Shown piece by piece: positions 36,354 through 48,469 of a DNA stretch of 64,000 bases. Where the stretch lies: positions 496,001-560,000 of the forward strand of contig CALYLX010000112.1 of assembly GCA_944990035.1 (NCBI GenBank), written 5' to 3'. The translations under genes were made by a program, and so were the position numbers. The DNA comes from Clitopilus passeckerianus (taxonomy: Eukaryota; Basidiomycota; Agaricomycetes; Agaricales; Entolomataceae). A model generated the notes under the pieces. That model searched no databases, was not told where the DNA came from, and worked only from the letters and a program-made list of their open reading frames with translations. How positions within the stretch are numbered: position 1 is the stretch's first letter; every line of letters begins with the position of its first letter.

Positions 36354-39300
36354 ATGGTCGTCCGTTCGCAATCCTCAGCTGCTGGTGTCCTTGCTCTTTT
36401 ACAAGAACCAGATCCAATTCTCAAACAACATGCCCTCAGGTCTTTGAATCCTTTAGTGCCTCAATTTTGGGCAGAAATCTCAGAACATATCGCGTCAATG
36501 TGCGTAACGTCTTCCTGCTTCTAGCTCAACCTCGATCGCTGACCCCGAGACACAGAGAAGCGCTCTATGAGTCTGAGGAACTGCCTAGAGAGGCCCGTGA
36601 CTTTGCCGCTCTTCTTGCTAGCAAGGTGTACTACTTCCTTGGAGAATATGAAGAAGCATTGTCATTTGCTTTGGGGGCAGGCAGTGCGTTCGAAGCGGAA
36701 ACCCACGTCGGAGGAGCGGAAGAATATGTCGAGACTGTTATTTGTACGTCCTAGCCAAACCATCGGTTCCTGCTTGCTGAAACGCCTTTCAGCGAAGGCT
36801 ATTGATCGCTATATCGAGCAACGTTCGGACGAACGCGCAACCTCCAAAAAGGTTGATCCTCGCCTGCAGACAATCATAGAATCAATCTTCCGAAGGTGCA
36901 TTGCCGAGAAAGAGTTCAAACAGGTATTTCTCCCTGTCCGTCATTGAACGTATGATCATGCTCACACGCCACTCAGGCCATTGGTATTGCATTGGAATCG
37001 CGTCGTCTAGATGTCATCTCGCACATCTATAAGCAGACGAAGGATGTGTCTCTTCTTGCATACGCTATGACTGCTGCTCTTGACACCGGATTCTCACTTT
37101 CATACCGAAATGAAGTTCTTGAATTCCTCTACCCCCTCTTCCCTCGGCCCGCTTCCTCCCAAGCTTCACATTTGCACGCTATTACCCGGCTTCTTGTCTC
37201 TTTAGGCAGCTCCAAACTCACCGTTCCACTCCTACAATCTTTGGTACCTCGAGAAGAGTTACTCGCATACCAGCTAGCCTTCGACCTGATTGAAGGTGGT
37301 TCTCAAGAATTCTTGGAAAGCGTACGAGAAGAGCTCCTCGAGGGAGATGCGGTAAGTATGTTCGGCGGGTCCACATTTCAAGTTCGCTGATGGATATTCA
37401 ACGATTTTAGGATACACAACCGATTTACGACAAGCTGCGTGCAATTCTGACTGGCCAAGAGTCTACAAAGCTCTACCTTGAGTTCCTTAAACGAAATAAC
37501 CACGTCGATCTCGGGATCCTCAAAAACACGAAAGTGCGTATTAGCTTCGAACTTGAGGGATGATTTATTGACGGTAATGTTAGGATGCGCTTGAGCCGCG
37601 GTCTTCGATCTACCACACTGCCCTTTCGTTACAAAACGCATTTATGCATGCGGGAACAACTTCGGACGTTTTCCTTCGGGAAAATCTCGAGTGGCTAGGA
37701 CTTGCAAACAATTGGTCCAAATTCTCTGCCACCGCAGCCCTAGGTGTTATTCATAAGGGCTTCTTCGAGCATGGCCAAACCATCCTTGGGCCTTACCTAC
37801 CCCAAGCAGGTGGAGAGAGCAATGTTCAGGGAGCTGCTTACTCTGAGGGAGGCTCCCTGTATGCTCTTGGCTTGATCAACTCTGGCTGTGGTGGATCCGC
37901 TACCACCTACCTGCGAGAAACTCTCAAAACCGCTCAAGGAGAAGTCGTTCAGCACGGTGCCGCCTTGGGCCTTGGCATTTCTGGCATGGGCTCCCATAGC
38001 CAGGAGTCCTTTGAGGACTTGAAGAATGTCCTTTTCCAGGATTCAGCGGTCGCTGGAGAAGCATCAGGATACGCGATGGGTTTGACAATGCTTGGTTCTG
38101 CCGCGACGGAGCAGGCCAGGGAGATGCTTGCCTACGCGAGGGAAACTCAGCATGAAAAGATCATTCGCGGCCTCGCCATTGGAATCGCATTAATCTACTA
38201 CGGAAAACAGGAGCAGGCGAGCGACATGATCAAAGAGCTCTTGGACGAGAAGGTAAAAATTCACCTTTGGTCATGCTGTGCTGTGTTCTGACCGATTGGT
38301 AGGACCCCATTCTTCGCTACGGCGGAGTCTATACTTTGGCTCTCGCCTTTGCTGGAACATCAAACAACGATGCCGTCCGCAAACTGCTTCATATTGCCGT
38401 CTCTGACACATCTGACGACGTGAGAGAGCGGCAGTCACCTCCCTTGCTTTCCTTCTCTTCAAGAACCCCTCGCATGTGCCTCGTATTGTTCAGCTTCTTA
38501 GTGAGAGCTATAATCCCCATGTACGATGTGGTGCCACACTCGCTCTAGGCCTTGCCTGTGCTGGGACAGGGCTCCAGGTACGTGCATCCCACATCTGGGT
38601 CGCATGAACATTTTCTGACGATGGCGTTTGATAGGATGCAGTTGAGATTCTGGAACCGATGACAAAAGACAGCGTCGACTTCGTTCGACAAGGTGCTTTT
38701 GTCGCCCTAGGAATGATCCTTGTTCAGCAATCCGAAACCTCATCACCATCTCTTGCATCGATCCGCTCGCTATATGCAAAGGTCGTAGGAGACAAGCACG
38801 AAGATCCTATGGCACGTTTCGGTGCTGCACTCGGTCAAGGCTTCATTGACGCAGGTGGAAGGAACGTGACCATTAGCTTGCAGAGTCGAGCGGGAAGCGC
38901 AAATACCAGCTCCATCGTTGGAATGGTCTTGTTCTGCCAGTTCTGGTACTGGTATCCGCTCGCACACTGCGCCAGCCTTGCATTTATGCCCACGGGTATC
39001 ATTGGTTTGAACGGTGATCTCAAGGTTCGTCGATCTCAGAGATGGAGAAAGACTAGACATTCCTAAAATGCACCCATTATTAGGTGCCCAAATTCGACTT
39101 TGTATCAAATGCTAGGCCGAGTCTCTATGCGTACCCACAACCTATCAAGCCTCCGAAGAAGGAGACGGTCACAAAGGTCGCCACAGCCGTGCTTTCGACT
39201 ACTGCAAAGGTCAAGGCACGAGAAAAGAAGAAAGCAGCCGCTGAGGGCGAGACTATGGATGTGGTAGGCAGGAGCCTTTGCAAGTCTTGAGCTCGTTTTT

Positions 39301-39883
39301 GACCTTTCGACAGGACGAATCACCCTCAATCCCACAGAAAGATGTGGAGATGAAAGACGAGGAGCCTCAAGAGAAGAAAGATGAGGCTGAGAAGCCTCTA
39401 AACCTTCAGAGCCATCTTCTGAGATGCGACCAAACTTCTCCCGTGTCACTCCAGCGCAGGCTGTGGTTGTATCATTCCCGAGTGATAGCCGTTGGTATCC
39501 AGTACGGCCTGTATCGCTTGGGACAGAGTCACGGAGGCAAGGAGATAGACTATTGACATCGCCGTCCAGCCTCGAGAGATACAGTGGTGGCAGTGGTATC
39601 TTGATTCTCGAGGATCGTCGGCCGAGTGAGGCTGCTGATTTCATCGACCTAACACCGCCAGTGCAGATGGATACCTCAGAACCAACTGTAGAACCAGCAG
39701 CCGCACCACCATTGCCTTCTGGTCCTCATATCTCACTCGATGAATCTGCCCCAGAAGCCGGCCCACCAGGCTCGTTTGAGGTAGGCTCTTCTCTGTAAGC
39801 TAGTCGTATTGGCACCCACGCTAACTATCTGTCCTTTCTCGCAGTACCCTTTCGGAGATGATTCTGGCGACGACGACGAATAA
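36354..39883 (+). CDS. RPN2: 26S proteasome regulatory subunit Rpn2 (PSMD1)
   Basis: Rpn2 is the largest non-ATPase subunit of the proteasome base and holds Rpn13. The N-terminal helices ([20 protein letters not shown]) are followed by the toroid of PC repeats ([109 protein letters not shown]). The tail has a Lys/Glu-rich linker, [11 protein letters not shown] and an acidic end ([10 protein letters not shown]). Two single-base losses are apparent, at about 38421-38430 (SDDVR to [11 protein letters not shown]) and 39389-39396 (EKDEAE to [13 protein letters not shown]). The last intron is about 39782-39845. Confidence 0.9.
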
Positions 39884-40074
39884 TGGATAATTACAGTAGA
39901 GATAGTAGTAGGCCATCGACCAGATCATGTCACGCCATGATAATCTTAAGCTTGTCACTCAGTCACGCGTTCGAATACAACAATGATTTGTTTTTCCCTT
40001 TGCCCTTACTCTCTTTCCACATCTTTCACCTTTACCACCACCTTTCTCATCGTCGAGCAGTTCAATTTGAAGTT

Positions 40075-41965
40075 ATGGATAACGCGTCTGAATCTCGTAC
40101 TATGAAGGCCCGCCGAGAGGGTACGTTCACACACGATCCCTTTATCTTGATGTTCTTTGAACAAACGCGACTCGTCATCTAGCATACAAGAGTAAAGGCG
40201 CCCTCAAACAAGACGATCTCAGACGCCGCCGTGAGGAGCAACAGGTAGAAATCAGGCGTCAGAAGCGAGAGGAGAACATATCAAAGAGGCGTAACTTCTT
40301 GCCCTCCGCTGGCGCAGACTCAGATGACGAAGTCGGCGGTGGCTCCTGGGAAACTCCCGTTCGTGAAAGACATTCTTCAAGATGAGATATGCAGTGGCTC
40401 ACTCCTTGCATTTCAGTTGGCCGATGAAATGATTTCTGGCGTGTTTTCCGACGACGCAGAGCTTCAGCTTGATGCAACAACGAAGTTCCGCAAGTTGCTG
40501 TCAAAGGAAAAGAACCCCCGATTGAACGTGTCATCGAATGTGGCGTGGTGCCACGATTTGTTGAGTTTTTGAAAACAGGGAACTCTATGCTCCAGGTGAG
40601 TCCTCTATACACGCAGCACTGTCAAACCGATTTGACGTAACGATCAACAGTTCGAAGCTGCGTGGGCCCTCACAAACATTGCCTCTGGAACCGCCGAACA
40701 CACTCAGGTCGTTATCAATTCTCAAGCTGTACCTGAGTTCATCAACCTACTTTCATCGTCCGTTCTCGACGTCCGGGAACAGGCCGTCTGGGCTCTAGGT
40801 AACATCGCCGGTGACAGCCCTCAATGCAGAGATTACGTTCTGCAAGCCGGTGCCCTCCGCCCCCTCCTAGCCCTTCTCAGCGAGAACCACAAGCTTAGTA
40901 TGCTTCGAAATGCCACATGGACCTTGAGCAATTTCTGCCGTGGCAAATCGCCTCAACCTGACTGGGATCTGGTAAGAGCTTTGTTCAACGTTTGAATCTG
41001 GCAATATCTAAATCACGGCTATCAGATTTCCCCTGCCTTGACCGTTTTGACGAAGTTGATTTACTCACTCGACGATGAAATCTTGATCGATGCCTGCTGG
41101 GCTATTTCCTACCTTTCCGACGGCTCGAATGACAAGATCCAGGCAGTTATTGAATCCGGCGTTTGCAGGCGACTGGTGGACCTTTTGATGCACTCGTCTA
41201 CATCAGTTCAGACTCCTGCCCTCCGATCCGTCGGCAACATTGTCACCGGAGACGATTTGCAGACTCAAGTCGTCATTGCTTCTGGAGCCCTCCCCGCTCT
41301 CCTGTCCCTCCTTTCTTCTCCTAAGGAAGGCATCAGGAAGGAAGCCTGCTGGACTATCTCCAATATCACCGCAGGCTCTCCCCCTCAAATCCAGGCTGTG
41401 ATCGACGCGAACATCATTCCTCCCCTCATCAACATCCTTGGGAACGCAGATTTCAAGACCAGAAAAGAAGCTTGTTGGGCAATCTCTAATGCAACTTCCG
41501 GTGGTTTGCAGGAACCTTCGCAGATCCGGTACCTCGTCTCGCAAGGGTGCATCAAGCCCCTGTGTGACTTGCTACAGACCATGGATAACAAGATCATTCA
41601 GGTCGCTCTTGATGGCCTTGATAACGTCCTGAAGGTCGGTGAGATGGACAAGAACGCTGCTGGCCCAGGTGCCGTTAATCAGTATGCACTGTACGTTGAA
41701 GAGGCGGGAGGAATGGTGACAATCCACGATCTGCAACAACACGACAACCTCGAGATCTACAAAAAGGCATTCAACATTATGGACAAGTACTTCCCTGATG
41801 ATGACGATGTGGACGCAAATATCAATGCGCCCGCTGTTGACGCTTCTGGAGCATTCGCGGTACGTTCTATTGGTAGCATATACACTGAATATTGAATTAA
41901 TGATTGTTTTATAGTTCCATTCTGATACCGCTGCTCCACAAGGTGGTTTCAGCTTCGGACAGTGA
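40075..41965 (+). CDS. SRP1: Importin subunit alpha (karyopherin alpha)
   Basis: This is the adaptor that binds classical nuclear localisation signals and hands cargo to importin beta. The IBB domain is basic ([34 protein letters not shown]). Armadillo repeats follow with the Trp/Asn ladder: [94 protein letters not shown] and [14 protein letters not shown]. The C-terminus is acidic ([14 protein letters not shown]) with a final [16 protein letters not shown]. At 40515-40519 a run of five C should be six: the reading frame breaks exactly inside the invariant [12 protein letters not shown]. Everything else joins in frame. Confidence 0.93.
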
Positions 41966-42231
41966 TTCGGTTCCATGCTTGAGTTGTATTGATATCCCTG
42001 GTTTTACGTTGAACTTCATGAATCTTAAGACGGCCTATATTAGTTATCATCCACCCTTACTCAGGCAGCAATACAGACAAACATTTCTGAACTTCTAAAT
42101 CGTGTTTGAGTAATTTGATGCTCGTCCAACGTTTCAGTTTCAGTGCTCAGTGGGCTGAAAACATTTATTTGTGATGGTTTGGCTTCTGAGCGCCTATTAC
42201 CAAAATCTTGGTTTCCTCTTAGCCTCACACC

Positions 42232-42704
42232 ATGGCTTCACAGATCCTACCTCTTGGTCTGCCTCTATCTGACTCAAAATTTGACGTGCATTAATTCCCA
42301 ATCAGAACTCATTGACAGATGTATAGGATCGCGAATATGGGTGATCATGAAGAACGATCGTGAATTCACGGGGACTCTGCTAGGCTTTGACGACTTCGTT
42401 AGTGGGTAAAACCTGGTTTATCTTTGGTAAACTGACTGATGGCCCATGCACATGTAGACATGGTACTAGAGGACGTTGTTGAGTAGTGAGCATACAAACT
42501 CCTGGGCTCTTGGCCTATCTACTCAAAGACTTTTTCATCAGCGAAACGACCACTCAAGGCAGGAAAACCACGAACCTTGCCCAAACTCTTTTGAACGGCA
42601 ACAATATCTGCATGGTGCATGCCTTTCATCTTCTCTTCCTGAGCTTATCTGATTATGTGGATGTGACGCAGTTGATACCTGGCAGCGCGGGACCAGATTC
42701 ATGA
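42232..42704 (+). CDS. LSM5: U6 snRNA-associated Sm-like protein LSm5
   Basis: LSm5 is part of the Lsm2-8 ring on U6 snRNA and the Lsm1-7 ring that promotes mRNA decapping. Five short exons give [60 protein letters not shown] and [19 protein letters not shown], covering the complete Sm1 and Sm2 motifs. Introns are 42257-42305, 42402-42457, 42486-42541 and 42615-42671. The total length (about 85 residues) is that of LSm5. No single exon exceeds 100 bp, so a simple ORF scan would miss it. Confidence 0.92.
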
Positions 42705-43156
42705 CGGGCTTGCCAATGTTCCAGGCCGAGGGGTCATTAAGGAAGCGACACTCCAGGTTTAGTCGAAACATGTTAGATAGGCGCTGTATCGAATGTTGCA
42801 TGTTCATTCTGTATAATTCCATGGGAGTTTAAATCCTATCCTGATATCTGGTTGGGTATCACTGCACGTACTGAGTGCAATCTAGTAACCGGTACGAACA
42901 ATGCTGCCGGAGGAAAGGGGTAGTCAGTAGATCTAAGGCACCTTTCAAGTAAGCTGGTGACATCGGTAATTCTGCACCCGTTCTTCCTTCATTCGTTTTG
43001 CAGGATCTCCCACCAGACCGCGGATTTGAATAGTGAAACTAGGCACCAAGAAGTCTAAACAAACACGACGTATACTAATAGTGTCCCAAATTGGTGGTTT
43101 GTTCGACCCAAACAGCTAAATTCTCGAAAGAAGAACGGACTCAGATCTTGGCCTCT
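42705..43156. other. Intergenic region between convergent LSM5 and MetE-like genes
   Basis: Nothing coding or repetitive was recognised; the stretch should hold the two 3' ends. Confidence 0.4.
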
Positions 43157-45004
43157 TCAGGCCCCCCATATTTCCCTAGCTGCTTCAACGAGGAGAGCAA
43201 GTTTGGCCTTCTGATCCTGTGGCAGCTGTTCAGTGCCTCGTGACGGAGAGGGGTTCATATTCAATCATACCTCTTCCGTAATGGGATTGCCCTCCCAGAC
43301 TGAGGCGAAGCCACACTGCGTTGAAATACAAAGTCTAGATACCAGCCACGAGGCGTAGCCAGCTTCAGAGATTGCCAGTACTTACTGGTTGAGCGCCGTT
43401 GTTCGAGAGCGCCTGGGCATACCATTAACCAGCATGTTGGCGGCTTCCAAGACCCGAGCTTTGAGCGACTCTATCGACTCCAGCTACAGCAAATTTAAAC
43501 ATTTGATGCCTAAATCTGTCGCTAAATCGAATCACCTTTGAATGCTTGGTTGATACCAGCCCCAAGACAGCGATCTTGCTAAGGGGCAGGTACTTCAGTG
43601 GCGCAAAGTCACCAGCACGTTCCGTATCATATTCAAGCTACAGAAAGTCAGTTAGCTTCGCTGACAACCACAACAATTAAATCCGTTGGCTCACATAGAA
43701 ACGGTCCACGTCCAGCTGATTAAAGACCTTTTTGGCAATCCGACCATACCCACCTTCGCTAAAGTGGTTGCCCTACAACCTGGTGAGTATTCTGGTGAGT
43801 ATTAAGTCCTGCAACACCTGCCTTGAAATTTCCTCGACACATGTGAACAGCGACTGTAAGATCATCCGGTCTATCCTTGGTGATTACATTGATAGCACGT
43901 ATATATGTATCAAGGAGGGCCTCGCGATTTACACCTGCTTCCTTCATACCCGACACCATACCCTCGTCACAGAAATAACAGAAAGTGGGGTCGTCAATTT
44001 GTATGAAACCTGTAGAGATGCAGAACTTAAAATACTTTCAGGAAGTGCGCAAGTCATAACCAACTCACGACAACCCAGGTGGTACAGTTCTTGAATTTCT
44101 TCGCGGTAAGCGACTCCGAGGGCATCGAAGTACTCGTCTGAAACGGAAGTAAGCCCCGAGTTCTCATCATAAGTTTATCAAAAAGACTTTACCATCATTC
44201 TTGTAAACTGAAATGTCGTACGTCAAGTCCGAACCGTGACGTTGGTGAAACCAAGAAGGCGAGCACATCGTCACTTTGATGTACGGTACATCCTAGCACG
44301 TACGAAAGTGTCACCACCGGATCTGCTTGGTACGATCCGGGGCACACTCACCTTGAGGGCGACAAGACTTTTCATGTACTTGAATTGGTCAACGTAGAAC
44401 GATGCGGATCGTTTGATCTTGCCCTTAAAAATAGTCCTGGTGTGAGCAAGCGTAGGCTGTCGTGATCAACTATCCTACTTACACTGCAAAAAATCGTGGG
44501 GGATTCGTTTACCCCCATGTCCATCATCAATTTGATATGAGGGATATACGGCTGCTGCGATGAATGGGGCGTTGCGAGAACCAATGAATGCCCTCACCTT
44601 AAATTCATGAATGGGCCCTGTGCAGTTAAGTCTGGATTAAAATCCATTTTTCTAACAGGCGCCATTTGTCACTCACTGTAAGGCATGAACGTCATACCCT
44701 CGAGCTTATCGAATACACCCTCAAAGAACATAGATCTGTGAGTCGGAGTAGAAGCGTGTACTAGCTGTCGTTCCAAATCGCGTTGTTACCTTCGTAGTTC
44801 GCCATCTGTCAGATATCGCAAACCAGTAGATTTCTGTAGCTGTACAGCCTTTTTAATGGCAGCGTCCTCAACCTTCTGCAGGTCTTGTCGTGTGCAACAG
44901 CCTTCTTCAAAGCTCTGGCGCATCCGATAGAGAGAAGGACAACGAAGCAGTGAGCCGACATGGTCTGCGCGGTAGCGAGGGTATAGTCTCAAACGCGAGT
45001 TCAT
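43157..45004 (-). CDS. Cobalamin-independent methionine synthase-like protein (MetE C-terminal/UROD superfamily)
   Basis: The exons resemble the catalytic C-terminal barrel of MetE: ADHVGSLLRCPSLYRMRQSF, VEDAAIKKAVQLQKSTGLRY and LTDGELRR at the N-terminus, then VTMCSPSWFHQRHG, YREEIQELYHLGCRHIQIDD, DPTFCYFCDEGMV, LTVAVHMCRGNFK and LEYDTERAGDFAPLKYLP, ending GNPITEEDQKAKLALLVEAA. It lacks the long N-terminal half of true MetE (about 760 residues), so it belongs to the short fungal MetE-like group whose substrate is not established. The stop assigned (TCA at 43157-43159) follows a G6 run; if one G is missing the protein would end at a TGA about 15 bp further on. About nine introns. The start is the ATG opening the conserved exon. 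Confidence 0.75.
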
Positions 45005-45627
45005 GGGCGGGATTTGCTTCGCTTGAACGGGGGAAACAGTGGCAATCTCGAGGAGAATGACGAGTAAAGCAGCTCCCAGAGAAGCCTTTATACACGTTCG
45101 TACGCAGAACTGAGAACGTAATTGAACTCTAACAAGACCGCTGTTCTAAATGCATTGGTTGCCCACATGATACCAGTGCTGTACACCGACATCTCGATAA
45201 TGCCCGTTCATCTCAAGATAGAAATTGAAGGGGTAAATCTGGAGATAGGAGGAACTTGGGCATTGGCGTCGTTTCAAATTACTGTAGAAATTAGTAAACT
45301 ATATCCTGCAAAGATTTTGCCGACGCCACAGAATCTAAGACTCGCAGAAGATCTCCAGTAGCCTATTGGAGAGGAGGAAGCGGAGAGGGGGCGGAACTCG
45401 GAGATAACAGTTAAGTTTACGTAATTTCAGCCAAGGTTAGGGTTGCGGCTTACTCCGGTCAAAGACTGTACAGTTGTTTTCAGCCACTGATTCTCGATTA
45501 GGCTCCCAGTAATAGTATTATCGGCAACGCCCTCGACAACGACCTCAAGACCAACGTACGCAAATCTACTGTGATCACCGCGAGCTATACGTTTCTGACG
45601 ATCTTCAACTCCTAATTAGCTCAAGAA
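45005..45627. promoter_or_regulatory. Divergent promoter of MetE-like gene and RPL13, with telobox-like TTAGGGTT
   Basis: No gene was recognised. At 45437-45444 the plus strand reads TTAGGGTT, the telomere-repeat-like telobox that Tbf1-type factors bind at ribosomal protein gene promoters in several fungi. It lies about 185 bp upstream of the RPL13 ATG. The match is seen directly; function is inferred. Confidence 0.35.
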
Positions 45628-46411
45628 ATGGGTTTTGCACACAATAACGGTTCGATTCTTTACAACTAGCATAACTTTGTGGTTCCTTATACTCATCGTA
45701 GTGCTTCATGCCAATCACTTCCGCAAGGATTGGCAACGCCGCGTTCGCACCTGGTTTGACCAACCTGGACGCAAGCTTCGCAGACGCAATGCCCGCAAGG
45801 CCAAGGCTGTATCTCTAGGTGTCCGCCCCCTCTCTCTTCTCCGCCCTGCCGTCCGTGGTCAAACTGTCCGCTACAACCGCAAGGTCCGGGAAGGCCGTGG
45901 TTTCACTCTCGCTGAGCTCAAGGAGGCCGGAGTTGGAAGGAAGGAAGCACGAGGTGTTGGTATTGCTGTTGACCACAGGAGACGGAACTTGAGCGAGGAG
46001 GGCAAGCAACTTAACATTGAGAGACTGAAGGCATACAAAGCCCGTCTCATTGTCTTCCCCCGCAAGGCTGGCAAGCCCAAGAAGGGCGATTCTTTTGTCA
46101 GCTTTTCTCCTTAAAAAGATGTTGATCAGTCAACTGATTGTCAATTTAGGCCGAAGACCTCAAGGCTGCAACAACTCGTGCTGCTCTGCCCCTTCCCGAA
46201 GGATACCCCGCAGAAGCCCCTCGCAAGATCACTACCGAAGAGCGGGACTTCAAGGCTTTCAGGACATTGCGCATTGCTCGCGCCAACCAGAGGCACGAGG
46301 GTGCTCGCAAAGTTCGTGCTCAAAAGGTTCGTTCCTCCCATTCCCAAGATCTAGCCAGTCGCCTGATCTTCCTCACAGAAAGAGGAGGAGGAGCAAGCCA
46401 AGAAGAAGTAA
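45628..46411 (+). CDS. RPL13: 60S ribosomal protein L13 (eL13)
   Basis: This is a structural protein of the cytosolic large subunit. The tiny first exon gives MGFAHNN and a 53-nt intron follows; then [60 protein letters not shown] and [20 protein letters not shown]. After two further introns the protein ends [20 protein letters not shown] and [11 protein letters not shown]. All eL13 blocks are present and in frame. The intron right after a few codons is typical of fungal ribosomal protein genes. Confidence 0.93.
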
Positions 46412-46606
46412 ATTACATCTCCATGATGCTTCTATCCTCTGTATGCTTTCACAGAACTTGGGTGTCGTCTGCCACATTACATTTGCAATACATGCTTTAT
46501 GGGCTGCTATGCATCCTTTCTTGATCATGCATCTACATATTGGGGGTATCAATTTAGTCCTTGAATAATCTAGTTGTATCCAACTATAAGTAAGATTTAG
46601 GAGCAT

Positions 46607-48367
46607 CTACTGGTGTTTCTTCTCTACCGCCTCATGAATCTCGGCAGACGCCACCTTCCCTATCAATTTGACCTGGTCGGCAACACCCTTGAGAACCCCT
46701 AATACCTCGCCATTGCCTTCGACAAATCCAAATTCTGCATAAGTGAGTTGTTGTTCTTGGGCGAATTCTTTGACGAGAAGGCTGGCGCGTCGAAGGTTGT
46801 GGCGGGGAAGCCGAGGGAACAGGTGATGGGTGACTTGAAGGTGTAAACCACCATGAATAAATGCGATGGAATCGTCGCAGATGACATCAGTGGTCGTCCG
46901 TAATTGGCGATGAGGGAACGACTCGTAAGGTCCTAGGTCCTCGGTGGACATCGAGAAATGTGATAAAACGATCTAAATAATAAATATGAGCGATGAAAAT
47001 TTGCGAAATCAAGGGGTAACTAAGTCTAACCTGGACATGCAATGGACTCGTGACTACGTGGCTAACCAAGAGATAGGCAAGGGCCATCTGCCATGATCCA
47101 CAGCCATATAGAACACGGCCAAACCAGAACCAGAAAAAGATGATCCCTGCAATCTCAAGGTTATATGCCCATCGACCGCCTCTGGCCCGACGGGTGTCGA
47201 ACGCCTTCTGGAATAGGTAAATATAGGAGTTGGCGTATAGGTTGAAACGGGCAAAAGCCATCACAATGTAGAAGAGCTTATGTTGAATCGCAATGAAAAC
47301 CTTGGCGAACCGGTCAAAACGCATGGTACGCTTGTAGTAAGAGGACCATAACGAGTTAAAGAATGCGGTTGAGATGGCAAAGAAAGGAAGATGTTCGATA
47401 TCTGGGTCACTAAGAAGTAATTAGGCAATTGCGAGAGATGCGGAGTGCGGTAGGACATACTGCGAGGGGTGATTCGTGACGACTTGACCAAAATCAGCAT
47501 TAGTATCAGATAAACGAGAGAAGCAACTCACTATGATGTACATTGTGATTCTATCAGGTGATCGTCAGTCCAACGGTAGCGTCCGAGCAATGCGGTAGCA
47601 CTAACCTGAACCCACCAGCCAATGCTGAGGCCTCCTATGAAATCGGCAATGAAGATAGCAATAAGACGATCAATTGACCAATTATGAGTAACACCCATAT
47701 GGCCAAGGTCGTGTGCTGAAAAGACAAGCTGGTGCCAGGTAAGGCCGAGACAGATAGCACTGGTAATAAACCATTGGTGCTGATATGCATAGTACGATGC
47801 AAAAGCCAATGAGCAGTAGCGGAGAATCTCCGGACCGTACCCGGTTATATAGGGCGTCTTATACAGACCAGCATCAATGATACGTTGATGCAGTTCCTTG
47901 TAAGCTCTAGAATGGACTGACTGCGCAGCTAGGGAGAGGTCGGTTGGTAGGGGTTCCAGGGATTCTAAAGTGGGGCCATCTGGGTATGTTTGTGATGTGG
48001 GAACCAAAAGGATTTGAGATGGTTTTGCGAGTTGAGGAACTGCTTCGCTGTACCACCGAGGTGTATTTGTATCGGGGCAATTCTTGCGCACCCAGCCTGC
48101 CATGACAGGTGGTACAAGCGGTTTCCATACGCCGTCTTTTAATTCGACTTTTCCGATTGAATAGCGTTCAACGAGTGTGCGAGTCTTGTCAGAGTGGTAG
48201 GCGTCGATTTCGTCTGTTGCGTCTCTGCCAACGAAATGGAGAATTGCTAGAGAGCCACCTGGGTGAGAGTCTAGCCATTTGCTGGATATCTTCAAGAGAT
48301 GGCCATTGTAGATGACCAGATACTCGCCAGCAACGACACGAGCAGCGACCTCGTCCCTCGTCCACAT
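46607..48367 (-). CDS. Cytochrome b5-fused fatty-acid/sphingolipid desaturase (delta-8 type)
   Basis: This is a front-end desaturase of the ER that adds a double bond to the long-chain base of ceramide, the first step towards fungal glucosylceramides, if the delta-8 assignment holds. The N-terminal cytochrome b5 domain has the heme ligand motif HPGGS (WLDSHPGGSLAILHFVGRDA). Three His boxes follow: HDLGHMG, HNVHH and QVTHH; the Gln in the third box marks b5-fusion front-end enzymes. Several hydrophobic spans lie between. One intron sits between WWVQ and NHNVHH, with others near 47460 and 46960. The first ATG opens the b5 domain. It is divergent from PAL1 with 102 bp between start codons. Confidence 0.87.
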
Positions 48368-48469
48368 TGGTAAAAGTCAAGCCGGCTGTTGCGCTTGGCG
48401 TGGGAAGTTCATTGATGTATGTGGATTTGGGTGCATACCCTTCCACGCTCCTCCTCCCCATCCATCACC

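Noticed and set aside
45122..45361. Open frame of 79 codons between the MetE-like gene and RPL13
   Set aside because: No conserved blocks, no neighbouring exon to join, and a position in a divergent promoter argue against a gene.
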